Origin: Phycomyces nitens
Taxonomy: Eukaryota; Mucoromycota; Mucoromycetes; Mucorales; Phycomycetaceae
Length of the DNA: 64,000 nt
Direction of reading: 5' to 3'
Assembly (NCBI GenBank): GCA_022702545.1
Contig: JAHRBC010000002.1
Coordinates: forward strand, 5,270,001 to 5,334,000
In this document: positions 51,211 through 61,544 of the stretch, in pieces
How the letters are laid out: each line of letters starts with the position of its first letter
Position numbering within the stretch: the stretch's first letter is position 1
The notes under the pieces: generated by a model
What the model saw: the letters and a program-made list of their open reading frames with translations, nothing else
Databases searched by the model: none
Told to the model about the DNA's origin: nothing
Translations under genes and position numbers: made by a program

Positions 51211-52998
51211 GGACCCATACTCCTGCTTGGCTATGACTTATTTATTTTTATTATTATTATTATAATTTATGCTATTGTACCTTTTTTGTATTATGTTTTT
51301 TTATTTTATTTTTATTTATATTTTTCACTAGTGCTCCATTTTGATTACTATTGGTATTATTGTTATTGTTATATCATATCATATCCTTATGTTTTTTCTT
51401 TTTTCTTATTTAATTGCCAAAGATATTCAAGGAATTCTACTTTGGTCATTAGAAAGAAAAGAAAAGGTCTTTCTGTTTAGAAGAAACCAACCAGCCAATA
51501 TTTATTTATTTATTAATTACTATTAATAATATTAATAATAACAATAATAACATTAACAATAATATTAATAATAATATTAAAAATACAGATAAAGACAGCT
51601 ATATATATATATATATATATATGCTTTGAAATGCGGTTAGAGCTAGATGATTGTGATTCACGACTGATTCTAGTCAAATGGAATCTGTGCTTATTCATGG
51701 CCATTTGAACATGGCAAAACAGCAATTCAACACCTTTTTGTGATTCCAATATCAGAACCAGGCATAATTTTCTTTTTTTCTTTTGGCTGGTTTTGTAGAA
51801 AATGAGCTTTTTTGGAATATTTGATTTCTAGCATTATTTATATGATTAAACTCATCCTATTTTCTTGTACAAATTAAAAAAGAAAAAAAAGAACCGCCAT
51901 TTTATTAGGCAGATATGTAGCCAGAGTATACAGTCTGTACACTTTCTAGATATAGAAAGTACCAATGGAGAATTGTCCTTTTATATCCAAAGCGGGGAAG
52001 TAGATAATGATTAGTTTTGAATTAAAGAAGAAAGAAAGAAGGAAAAAAGCCAAAGAACACAACGGATTCTTCTCAATTGTCTGTGTAATGTTGCATATTC
52101 TACCTTTTTATCAATATCAAATATAAAAAAATGTTCCAGTCGACAGTGGCCAAACCAGGCAGTGGACTTGGGACCTTGGTTCTAACAGAATAACACACTT
52201 TATGGCCAAAGGATTTGTTATGCCAGCAGACAGTAATCTCGGGTCAAGACTGGTGTGACACGATAGACTTTTTGAAAAAGCAGTACATGGATCACTAGAT
52301 CTCTACCATGTTAAACTATCCGGCTTTTCTGTTGGGCAGACATTTATATGTGTATGTGTATTGGTATTTATATTTATATGATAATTTTTGGTTACTATTG
52401 GTATTTTGCTACCAGCCAATTTGATGTTGCGATGGGAACCAAAAATAAAATAAAAAATAGAATAGAGACCAAGGCCATAAAATGTCTAGGATCCATACCA
52501 TCGACCGATGTTAAGGATCGAAGATTTGTAGCACTGCCAAGGAGGCTGTATTTGCACCAATATCTCTGCGGTAGTCTATGGCACTTGTTGAAAGTGGCAC
52601 GGGAGCAAGGGGAAGCAAGTTATGTGTGTGTGTGTATATATATTTTTTTTGGTTTCTTGGGCAAGCGAATCGGTCGATATGGCCAGAAATCAAACAGTAC
52701 ATTTGGCAAAGGGCTGGAGCGCATACCCTATTGGAAATGTGTGTATTTTATTAATACAAGGAGAAGGCTCAAGCACCAAACTATATATTTATTGCAGTCT
52801 TGGGAATCAAAAATTTGTGTGGATATTTCGATTTCTGCTGCCAATAAAGCACCTTACTCCTTGTCAAAGTGCTCAAAGCTGTAGACCCAAAAGACCAGCC
52901 CTTGATGCTTTATACTATGCAGCTTGTGTCAATAAGTATAAAAGGACCTATATTCCCCACATCTATTCTCATCATCACATCTACTTCAACTCTCAAAA
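51211..52998. other. Intergenic, 1.8 kb
   Basis: Low-complexity T-rich and AT repeats (for example 51602-51622). A longer open frame at about 52348-52884 has no motif support and includes simple-sequence tracts, so it is not called. Confidence 0.5.
52937..52944 (+). promoter_or_regulatory. TATA box of the small Ser/Thr-rich gene
   Basis: TATAAAAG, 62 bases before the ATG at 52999, a clean core-promoter arrangement in an otherwise gene-poor area. Confidence 0.6.
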
Positions 52999-53361
52999 AT
53001 GCAAATCTTCTCTATCCAGCAGCGCACCTTTACAAAGTGTTCCAGAAGCCAATCTCAAATCAATGAAACGCCTTTTAAAAAGTCCAATCGTGTGTCCACC
53101 TTTGTCTCTTCAATGGGAAGCCGCATCCGAGGTCTCGGCTTCACCAAAAAGTCGTCCCAAAATCCAGTTGAGATTACCAGAACTCCGTCTCTCAATTCCT
53201 ATTCTTCAACCATTTCCTACAAGACATGCATTTCTGAATTATCTGCTCAAGATGTTATCCCACGTCCCTTGTCTGCAAAAGCATTGGCGTTTGAGGCTCT
53301 TATCCTTGACTACCCAGAGGTTACTGTCCATATCCGCCCAGCAAGCTACCGATCATCTTGA
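52999..53361 (+). CDS. Small hypothetical Ser/Thr-rich basic protein (120 aa)
   Basis: Single exon of 120 codons starting CAAAAATGCAAATC. The first half is basic and rich in Ser, Lys, Arg and Gln; the second half ends in a more ordered segment (LSAKALAFEALILDYPEVTVHIRP). A TATA box lies 62 bases upstream and the composition is less AT-rich than the surroundings. I do not recognise a family. A longer overlapping frame (52622-53368) reads through simple sequence and lacks such a promoter, so this frame is preferred. Confidence 0.5.
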   Translation: MQIFSIQQRTFTKCSRSQSQINETPFKKSNRVSTFVSSMGSRIRGLGFTKKSSQNPVEITRTPSLNSYSSTISYKTCISELSAQDVIPRPLSAKALAFEALILDYPEVTVHIRPASYRSS

Positions 53362-56300
53362 TCACTAGAAATATCAACCACACTCAATTCTGTACCATGA
53401 AAAAAAATTGTAGAAAAGAAATCATTCTTACACCTTGTATCCACTATACACACACAAAAAATGACTAGATGTCAATTGTTTTCTATCTTTAAAAAAAAGC
53501 TGTATAAAAAAGGCTTGTTCTCGATCAATATTGTACAAAATAAAATATAAAATATAAAATAAATTACATTGATTTATAATATTCAGAGACATTCTCAAAG
53601 TGTCTGTGTGTGTGCTGTCTTATCTCGAGCCATATAAGATTTCCCTGATCAGGGACACAGAGAATCTAAAAATGTGCATATTTTAGTTTTGGCAGAACAA
53701 AAACGTGGCTTTGGTTTTTTTGTTAATGCAAGGTTTATTTTATCTATACTATTTATTGGTACAGAATACTTTGTAATTAATCATTCTAGGCCTCTCTTAT
53801 CTCTTCAATATTAATAGGTAATTTAGTTGAAGACCAAAAAAAAAACAAGAGAGAGAACTGCTTTTTTTGATAAAATGTAAAGATGAAGAGATTCATCAAT
53901 ATATATATACATATGTATGGCTTTATCAATTTGACCGTTTGAATTAAATCAATATTTGCAAAATACCAGTAAAGATTAATTTTATCACCATTTAAAAAAA
54001 ATGAAGTTTATATTTTGCTATCTTTGTTAAATGATTATTGATAAGTCGGTAAGAGTCTGCTGGTGATACATTTCCTGGACCTTGCATGTACCCACTAAAA
54101 CATGCTTATTATTTTTAATATATATTCACAAGTCAGATGGTTTAATGCCAAGATTTCCAGACCTTTTGTTTTTGTTTCTTTGGCAAGACATACAAAAGAC
54201 TTTGCGAGTCCAGGTGTGTCCTAGCAATCGATCGATTGGCTCAACATATTCTCTCTTACCAATCACTCTTTTATTTATTAGGCTCTTTGATAATAATAGA
54301 TTATGGATTTCCTATAATCTGCTTAATTTCGCATATATATATATATATATATTGGCTCTATTGTATAGACTTCCCGGATAAGTTACTGAATCAAGTATGT
54401 TTTATTATAATGGCTCATGGCCCTTTATTTTGGTATCTTGACTAATATCAAAAAAAAAGCTTTATCCGTTCAATAAAAACCCCCAAAGACTGGTCAATAC
54501 ATGAGATGAGATATTAATCATAACAGGAAATAGCAGCAATTCTTTTAGTAATGTTTCCAACATCTGACAAGTAGTCCTCAAGGCTTATGTCGTGAATAAC
54601 TTTTTTATTTATCTATGAGTGCAATGAGTGTCCTATAAACAATATTCTAGTGGATCAAGGAGAACAATTGTGGTGGTACTTGATTTGACTTGAAAGGCTT
54701 TAGTTTGTAAGGAACACATTTGGGTTGGACTCTAGATTGATTTTTTTTGTTTGTAAATTATTTGATGGGTTTAGGTTTATATATTAGGCTGTTGATTAAA
54801 AGGAAAATTATACGGACCGAACAATTAGTGCGTGTAAAATATGGTGGAGGACAAGGTGGAATTCGTGATCATTGCGATGTTCTAGCAGAACAGACGAAAT
54901 TACACAAAGAAAGAACAGGGGATCTCGGTAAATGTAAATAGGAATAAATAAAAAAGGAATTTGTGAATTGGCTAGTATTATTCTTTTTGAAAAGAAATGT
55001 GGAATTGATACAGCAAATGTTGATCATCAAGGCAGTTGTGGCAGTTGTGGTAGTTTATCTATACGGGATAATTGTGGGCCTAGAGGCAAACAGTGAGAAA
55101 GAGGTACAAGGTGTGATGAATTTGAGATGTGAATGGGAAATTGCCAGGTGGTTCTGGTGAATTATCAATAAAGCCATGTTTGGTGTCAAGGAATTCCCAT
55201 TTGGATAAAAAACTCTCAAGGAAAAAAGAAACAGCGTTGTTTTGGTAGATTTTGCTTACGAGATTCCATCTTGACAAATATATTTCCAACCTTTATGTTC
55301 TGCACACCCTTTACTCGTTTTTTTTTGTTTAAAAAAGATGTCTGTTGTTTCTTTAATAAATTATTAAGGTATCAAACTTGAAAGAATTTAATCGTCTACT
55401 AGTCATATCAACAAGTAAAACCAAGAATATTAGACTCACAGGTGATACACATATTCTCAGATCAAGTACTAGTTCTGATTATGTCCTAGTCTTTCGGCAA
55501 TCTGGCTGCCTTGAAGTTTACCATTGGCTCGACACAGACAAAGTGATACACAGAATGCTAAACAAAGATGTAGAGATTCATATGTATTTATTACATTAAA
55601 GATAGCAAGAAAAAAAAAGGTTACCATGTACTTTTTTTGGCTAATTGGTTTTATGAGTGAAAAAAGACAGAATTGGCAAATATATATCATTTAGTTTGTT
55701 GGGTATACGATAGAACATTGGTCGGCTCTGTTAACATGTTTTTGGGAATGATATTCAGTGGTACATGGATCTTTTTGTTAAAGGTTTATCCATTTACACG
55801 ACCAAGATAAAAGGAAACAGGCAGTGGTAGAATTACAAAAGTAGAATTAGTGCTATCAACGCAAAGGTAATTAACCCACTGTTTGATATTATACCTCTCT
55901 TTTTTTTTCCACCAAGCATTTCGTTACTAGTTTATCACTTCTTTTATCTTGCTACAAATCCAAATATTCAGCACATATTGTAGTAATCAAACCTTTTGAT
56001 CATAAATTATATCATCATTTTCAAAAGGGGGGGGGGGAGGTTGATGATTTTTTTAAAGAGTGTGGTACAAATAAAGGTTCATAAAGAGACTAGATAGAAT
56101 ATTTCTACAGAAAGCATCCAAAAGTGCTTATATTTCACACAGGGTGATATCATGAATGATAACGGATTTTCTAAACAAGACCTGGTCTATGTCTAGTGTA
56201 CTACACATGCACATGTCTTCTTCTTTTTTTTTTCTGTAGCCCTAGGATAACTAACATTAGTCGTCGGTTTGTCCATGGAGTCAAGCTGTCTCGAGATTCA

Positions 56301-57756
56301 TGTAGAAACAAGTATTTTTTATTTTTTATTTTTCTGTGAATATTTATATACGGATTCCAACATTCACACACAAAAAGTGCTTTTAAAGAACACGAAACCT
56401 TGGTCAATGTTCCAAAGAGTACTATTTTTTATATATAAAAATATAAAAAGATCTACAGACTGTATATGAAACGACTTGAGATTTTTCTAGTTTGTGAACA
56501 TTATCACTCATTATATTCCCCTTGGATTGTTCAATGATAAATAGATGGGTAGAAAGGGAGTCATTCTCCTTTTATTTCATTTCATATCCCTTTCTTATTA
56601 CCTTGCTTCATCGATCATCAGGAAACAATTCGGTTGTACACGATCAATCAAAATATTAAGATTACACAAGTATGAGAATGTTTCCCCCTTTCTGAAGAAT
56701 AATACAACTGGCACGGTCAGACCATCCCGCCATAAAGTAATCTGGACCGTGTAACTCTGGTTATTATGGACAAGAGTATAAATATAGGTTGGCAAGTATC
56801 ATGGTAGATAAGGCTGGTGGGTGTAATTTGGGGTTTGGATCCCTGAATAGAATGATACATTATTATTATTATACATCTTTATCAGACCCAAAGTATTCAT
56901 GTCAGCAAGGATATTTTAATACATCATATGGTCTTTAATTATCCAACTAGAATATCTTTTTTCTAATTATTGTACTCGTACGACTTTAGAACAATAAGAC
57001 TTGATAAATTATCAAGGAGGTTTGTCAAAACGACACTTGTTTAAATACAAACCCACTTTGAAGATTGCAAAAAATATTGTACCCAATTACAAATAGAATA
57101 GAATCTAAACATGAGATTCCCTAGTCCAAACAAACAATGCGCCTTTGGGATCCATCATTTTTCTGCTTTTGACAGAATGATGAGAATCACCAAAGATGTC
57201 TTTTGCATGGTAATAAAAAGGAGGAGGGGGAGGGGAGACATGTATGACAAACCTACTCTTAAACGCATTATTCTGGAAGCCTGTTCATAAAGGGTCTTTT
57301 ACCCTCCTGCCTGGTTGATAGCTGACAGTATTGCAGGATGCTATCGACTGATGCACATACATGTATTGAGCTGCATGTAGCAATCTGAAGTATGCAAGTA
57401 GTGTACATTGTGTCTCATAACAATAAGAAGATCAAGTCACTGTGTCTTTTTTGGCTACACAAACACACCTTTGGCTCCCAAACCAAGGCTAGATCTCTAA
57501 AATACTTGATTTGCCATGCTTTTTATCAAGGAAATACAGGTATAAATATAAGAATATAAGAATAATAATTTATATATATCATAAAACATGGTCTAAATTA
57601 ACTAATAATCATTGAGTCGACAAGTGGAATATTGGGGGGCATAAAAAATAAGGAGCGAGCCAGGGGAGGGGGAGGGGAGGGGGGGGACTGAATCTTTTTA
57701 TATATTCTTATTATTTTGGTCAACCGGCCAGTTGGAGAGCAATGGATTTTTTTCGC
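53362..57756. other. Gene-poor stretch, 4.4 kb
   Basis: AT-rich, with many short repeats (AT tract at 54331-54352), a G run at 56029-56038 and no supported gene. Scattered short frames may include old transposon debris, but nothing aligns clearly. Confidence 0.5.
57663..57686 (+). other. G-quadruplex-type G-tract cluster
   Basis: Four runs of four or more G separated by single A residues, in an AT-rich setting about 210-230 bases before the eL37 start codon. Confidence 0.7.
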
Positions 57757-57766
57757 TTGACGTCAA
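57757..57766. promoter_or_regulatory. Perfect CRE/ATF palindrome upstream of eL37
   Basis: TTGACGTCAA, a ten-base perfect palindrome containing TGACGTCA, the binding site of CREB/ATF-type bZIP factors, 127 bases before the eL37 ATG. Confidence 0.6.
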
Positions 57767-57892
57767 TCGACCGAAGTCAATGATTGGCCAGATGTTCAGC
57801 CACCGCACGTTGCGGGCGACAAAGCTTATACGGCGGGGCCTTGCATTCATCCGACATCCCTCCTTCTACGTGGTCCATCTTCATCAACCAGA

Positions 57893-58718
57893 ATGGTATG
57901 TGTGAAACACCCTTCTTCTTAACGCCAGGCAACGCAACAGCACCAGATGAATGATCAGAGTGAATGGATGGATGAATGAACGGATGGATAATTTTCACAA
58001 AAAAAATCGGCCGAGCACAACTAAAAGCAGAGGACCCGCCCTTGAGGAGATTCGGATCTCTATTTCGCTATCTCTCTCTCATTCTTTTAGCCGCAACACA
58101 ATGAATATCATGACATCCTTGTGTAATACACTCGGTGGATTGAATTAGACAAGTCTAGAGTTCATTCACACCGAGATGATTTGTTAATCACACAACTCAG
58201 CCAACACAAAAAAAATATTCGAGAATATAAGAAAGACACGCCAAACATCCCATTCATCTGGAATCAAGAAACCCCATTCTCTAAGACCAGAGTTTAACGG
58301 TAGATTTTGATTTAGTCCAAGGGTACCTCTTCGTTTGGTAAGCGTCACACCAAGTCGCACACTCTCTGCCGTCGTTGTGGCAGACGTTCCTTCCACAACC
58401 AGAAGAAGACCTGCGCTCAGTGCGGCTACCCCGCTGCCAAGATCAGATCTTGTAAGTTTTCAACTATTTAAACCAAGACTTTATTTTATTTTTTTTACTC
58501 ATCATCCTTCTAGTCAACTGGTCCGAGAAGGGTCAGCGCAGAAAGACCACCGGTACTGGTCGCATGCGTCACTTGAAGGAGGTCCACCGCCGCTTCAAGA
58601 ACGGTTTCCGTGAGGGTAAGTGAATTGGCGGCGATCTGGATAGTGTGTTTTTAACAAACTGGTATATCATATAGGTTCCCAGGCCCCCAAGAAGACCGTC
58701 GCTGCTGCCTCTGCCTAA
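57893..58718 (+). CDS. rpl37: 60S ribosomal protein eL37
   Basis: Exon 1 is only the ATG (57893-57895, GAATG|GTATGT), then a 420-bp intron and exons 58316-58451, 58514-58615 and 58675-58718, giving 94 residues. The protein starts [11 protein letters not shown] and carries the zinc-binding [20 protein letters not shown] motif and the basic core [19 protein letters not shown], unmistakable eL37. It binds rRNA in the large subunit. The long first intron is several times the usual size in this window and could hold an expression enhancer or a snoRNA; I could not identify clear C/D or H/ACA boxes. Confidence 0.93.
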
Positions 58719-59031
58719 ACAGACTAAACATTCCTAAACTATTTTATACTTTGAGGATGTGTAATAAAGCGCATTTCGCTGTTGCAATTGTTATTGTTGG
58801 TGGCTTTTTTTATTTTAATATTTTATACAAAAAAGTGAAAGAGAATGGGGGAGGGCGTGTTCACCAATATTATCGAGAAATAGGAGCAATGGAGGAGATG
58901 TAGTGGAAAGTTAAATTTGGTACAAAAGGTGCATGATATGCATGCGACTTGGCCGAGTTGACCATGTTGTTTGGAGGCTTAATTATTATTATTATCATCA
59001 TTATCATTATCATCATCATTATCATTTTTTT

Positions 59032-60575
59032 TTACAACATGCCAGACTCTCGAAGCGAGTTTCTTAATGTTGTCTCCTTGATCGCATGGAATACAACGCG
59101 AATCTATAAGTATGGGGGTTAGCCTTGGTAACAAGTCATTGAACATTTACGTTTGATGTGCTGGTGGCCTGGGTACAACTATAGGCAAAGATGTGAATAC
59201 AATAATGTAAATGGCAATAAAACACTACTTACTGTGTGTAAATCTTCAAGTTGGCCCGGTTTGTCTGCTTAAACCGCCATTCAAAGTACCTTGCTGCGCT
59301 CAGATAATCTTTACCGCCTGGAAGCATAGATTAATAAAGTCGAGCTGCCAAAAAGAGATCCAGAGCCACTTGCCTTTGAAGTCTGGAAAGTATCGTTCGA
59401 GAGGAACCTTGGGAAGTTTGGCCTTTAGTACATCGACCTTGTTTAGAAGAAGAACGATCGAAGTATGGATAAACCAGCGGCTATTGATCACTGATTCAAA
59501 AAGCACCAGACTCTCCATCATGCGATTCTGAAATAGTAGTAAGATACACAGCATAAACCAATTGACCCTTACCTGTCTAGATTCCTCAAGGAGGGTTTGG
59601 TCATATTCGCTCAGAGACACACAAAAGATGATTGTAGTCACTGCCTCGAAGCAATGGATCCACTTTTTGCGCTCTGATCTCTGTCCACCGACATCAAACA
59701 TGCTATGTGGAATAACGGGTTAAGGTCGGGTTTTTTTTTATGCAGTGTGACCTTACTGAATATTAAAGGTATCTGCCGAGAAGCGGGTTTCTGTGATTCC
59801 TGTGGTCTTTGATCTTGCCTGCAAGACATCTTGTGTGGTTGGGAGATAATCAGCCTCGCCAATCCGCTTAATCTCATCAAAGAAACTTATTGACGGGTTT
59901 AGATATAGTCTACAATTATAGAGATCCTTACTAAGGTGCGGAATCCATGAGATAAAAGCCACTAGACTCCTGGTCCAGTAGCTTTGTGATTGCCTCGTCT
60001 GTCCATATACAACTGATGGCGATCACAATCTCTTTATCGAGCACAGCGTTTGTGGTATTTCCTAGCAGATAGTTTGAAATACGTTCTGCATGACACTGAG
60101 GAATAATAATGTTTTTATATATATATAATGTTTTTATAATAGAAATCTGGGAGCATTAATAGAGGGGCTCGTTTTGTGAACAGGAGGCCACAACAACTCG
60201 ACTTGCCTTATTCTTCTCGTTTTGGTATTCGTATTCGTATTTATTGATAGCAGCTACAAGTGCTTGGGCAGATTCTATAATGTTTTTGTAAACCGTAGAT
60301 CGCCATGTATAAAGCTCGTCTTTAGTGTAGCCGTTTTGGTGAATCACTTTCATTTGTTTGACAATGGTCGATTTGCCTGATTCTCCACTGCCTAGTAGTG
60401 ATTTTTAAATTAATAAATAAGTAAATAAATAAATGGTGCCTTGAGGTTCTCAGGTACCTAAAAGTAAGATCTTGCACTCCATGCTCAATTTTACACCGTC
60501 TTTTTTGATCGTACGATCAATTGATTTGCTGTGATTACGTTCAGCTCTTTCTTCAGACGACAAGCAGAGGCCCAT
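59032..60575 (-). CDS. Heterotrimeric G-protein alpha subunit
   Basis: Nine exons (60575-60458, 60391-60207, 60095-59932, 59885-59757, 59702-59573, 59527-59374, 59317-59233, 59178-59151, 59103-59032) give 354 residues, the normal G-alpha length. MGLCLSS provides a myristoylation Gly and a palmitoylation Cys. Guanine-nucleotide motifs are [18 protein letters not shown] (switch I Arg and Thr), [12 protein letters not shown] (switch II Gln) and LLNKVD. The TCAT-type base-binding loop reads CTQATST, so the usual Cys is Gln. The C-terminus, which contacts receptors, is LRESGML. Introns 2 and 6 both have GCAAGT donors; no GT alternative keeps the frame. It should relay signals from seven-helix receptors at the plasma membrane. 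Confidence 0.96.
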
Positions 60576-60834
60576 TGGTAGCAGTTAATGGTGAACAGTT
60601 GAGTGGTTCCGAAAAAGGGTCTGTCAATATAGTCCAAAGCAGAGGAAATAAAGGAGAAAGGAAAGAGAAAGAGAAAGAGGGGCTGGAAAGGACGTAGGTA
60701 ATCGCACTGAATTATTTATTTTCTAAAAAACTTTTTATATATATGTATATATATATATATTTCTCCAGGGATAACTAATCAAGGAGAGAAGTTGGCTGCA
60801 ATCAATCCAGACTGCTTCAAAGTCGTATCACATT

Positions 60835-61544
60835 TCACGCCCGAGACTTCTCGGCATAATCAGCCCAACTTCCAGCATAATTACGGACACTGTAACACAT
60901 ATAGGAATTTGCATTAACATATAAACATTTGTACCTCTTGAACACTTACTCTTCATAGCCATTCTGGCGCAGATAATCGGCGGCTCTTGCGCTACGGATA
61001 CCAGCCATACAATAGACTACCAATGTCTCCTTTTCACTTGGCTTCTTGAACCCAAATTGCTTTTCAAACAAATCATCAGAACTCTGCCATGCGTCGACAA
61101 ATTGACTCTGCAAGCAATAACATTTAATATCCATTTATCTTGAGTGGCTCTTCTTTACCAATGGCACATTTTTGGCAGTAGGGATACTGCCTTGGATCAC
61201 CTCGGCCGGCTCACGCACATCGATAAGATGACAGCTCTAGAAACCACAAGCCCAATTGTTATAGTTATCAAGAGAAAGAGGTAATAATACTAATAATAAT
61301 TACTGCAAATTAGGAGTAAAAAAAAATAGATAAATTACCATACCTTGTCATTCTCCTTTATGAGTTTCTGGATATCCTCAAATACAACAAAGCCATTCTG
61401 GTTTCCTTGGCTGCCTAATGAATATGTACGGATTGATGAAATCCAGATTGGATTGACGCGTGGTGCAATTGTAGGGATTGTCTGGTGCTTAAGAGGAACA
61501 CGCGCTGAGGCCAACAAGGGCTTGATGAATCTGCGTGCAAACAT
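60835..61544 (-). CDS. Mitochondrial rhodanese-domain protein (single-domain sulfurtransferase)
   Basis: Exons 61544-61344, 61236-61159, 61107-60950 and 60889-60835 give 163 residues. The start (MFARRFIKPLLASARVPLK) is a basic, Ser/Leu-rich presequence typical of mitochondria. The domain has CHLIDVREPAEV and the active-site loop VVYCMAGIRSARA, where the Cys carries the persulfide, then YAGSWADYAEK at the end. Single-domain rhodaneses of this kind (Rdl1/TSTD1 type) move sulfane sulfur from thiosulfate or glutathione persulfide. The stop codon lies about 260 bp upstream of the G-alpha start, same strand. Confidence 0.9.

Noticed and set aside
52348..52884. 178-codon frame upstream of the small gene
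   Set aside because: Low-complexity start, no promoter and no recognisable domain.
54747..55160. Fragment reading VKYGGGQGG, reminiscent of the Tc1 VKxGGGS block
   Set aside because: No neighbouring catalytic blocks could be aligned in any frame, so a transposase relic is not supported.
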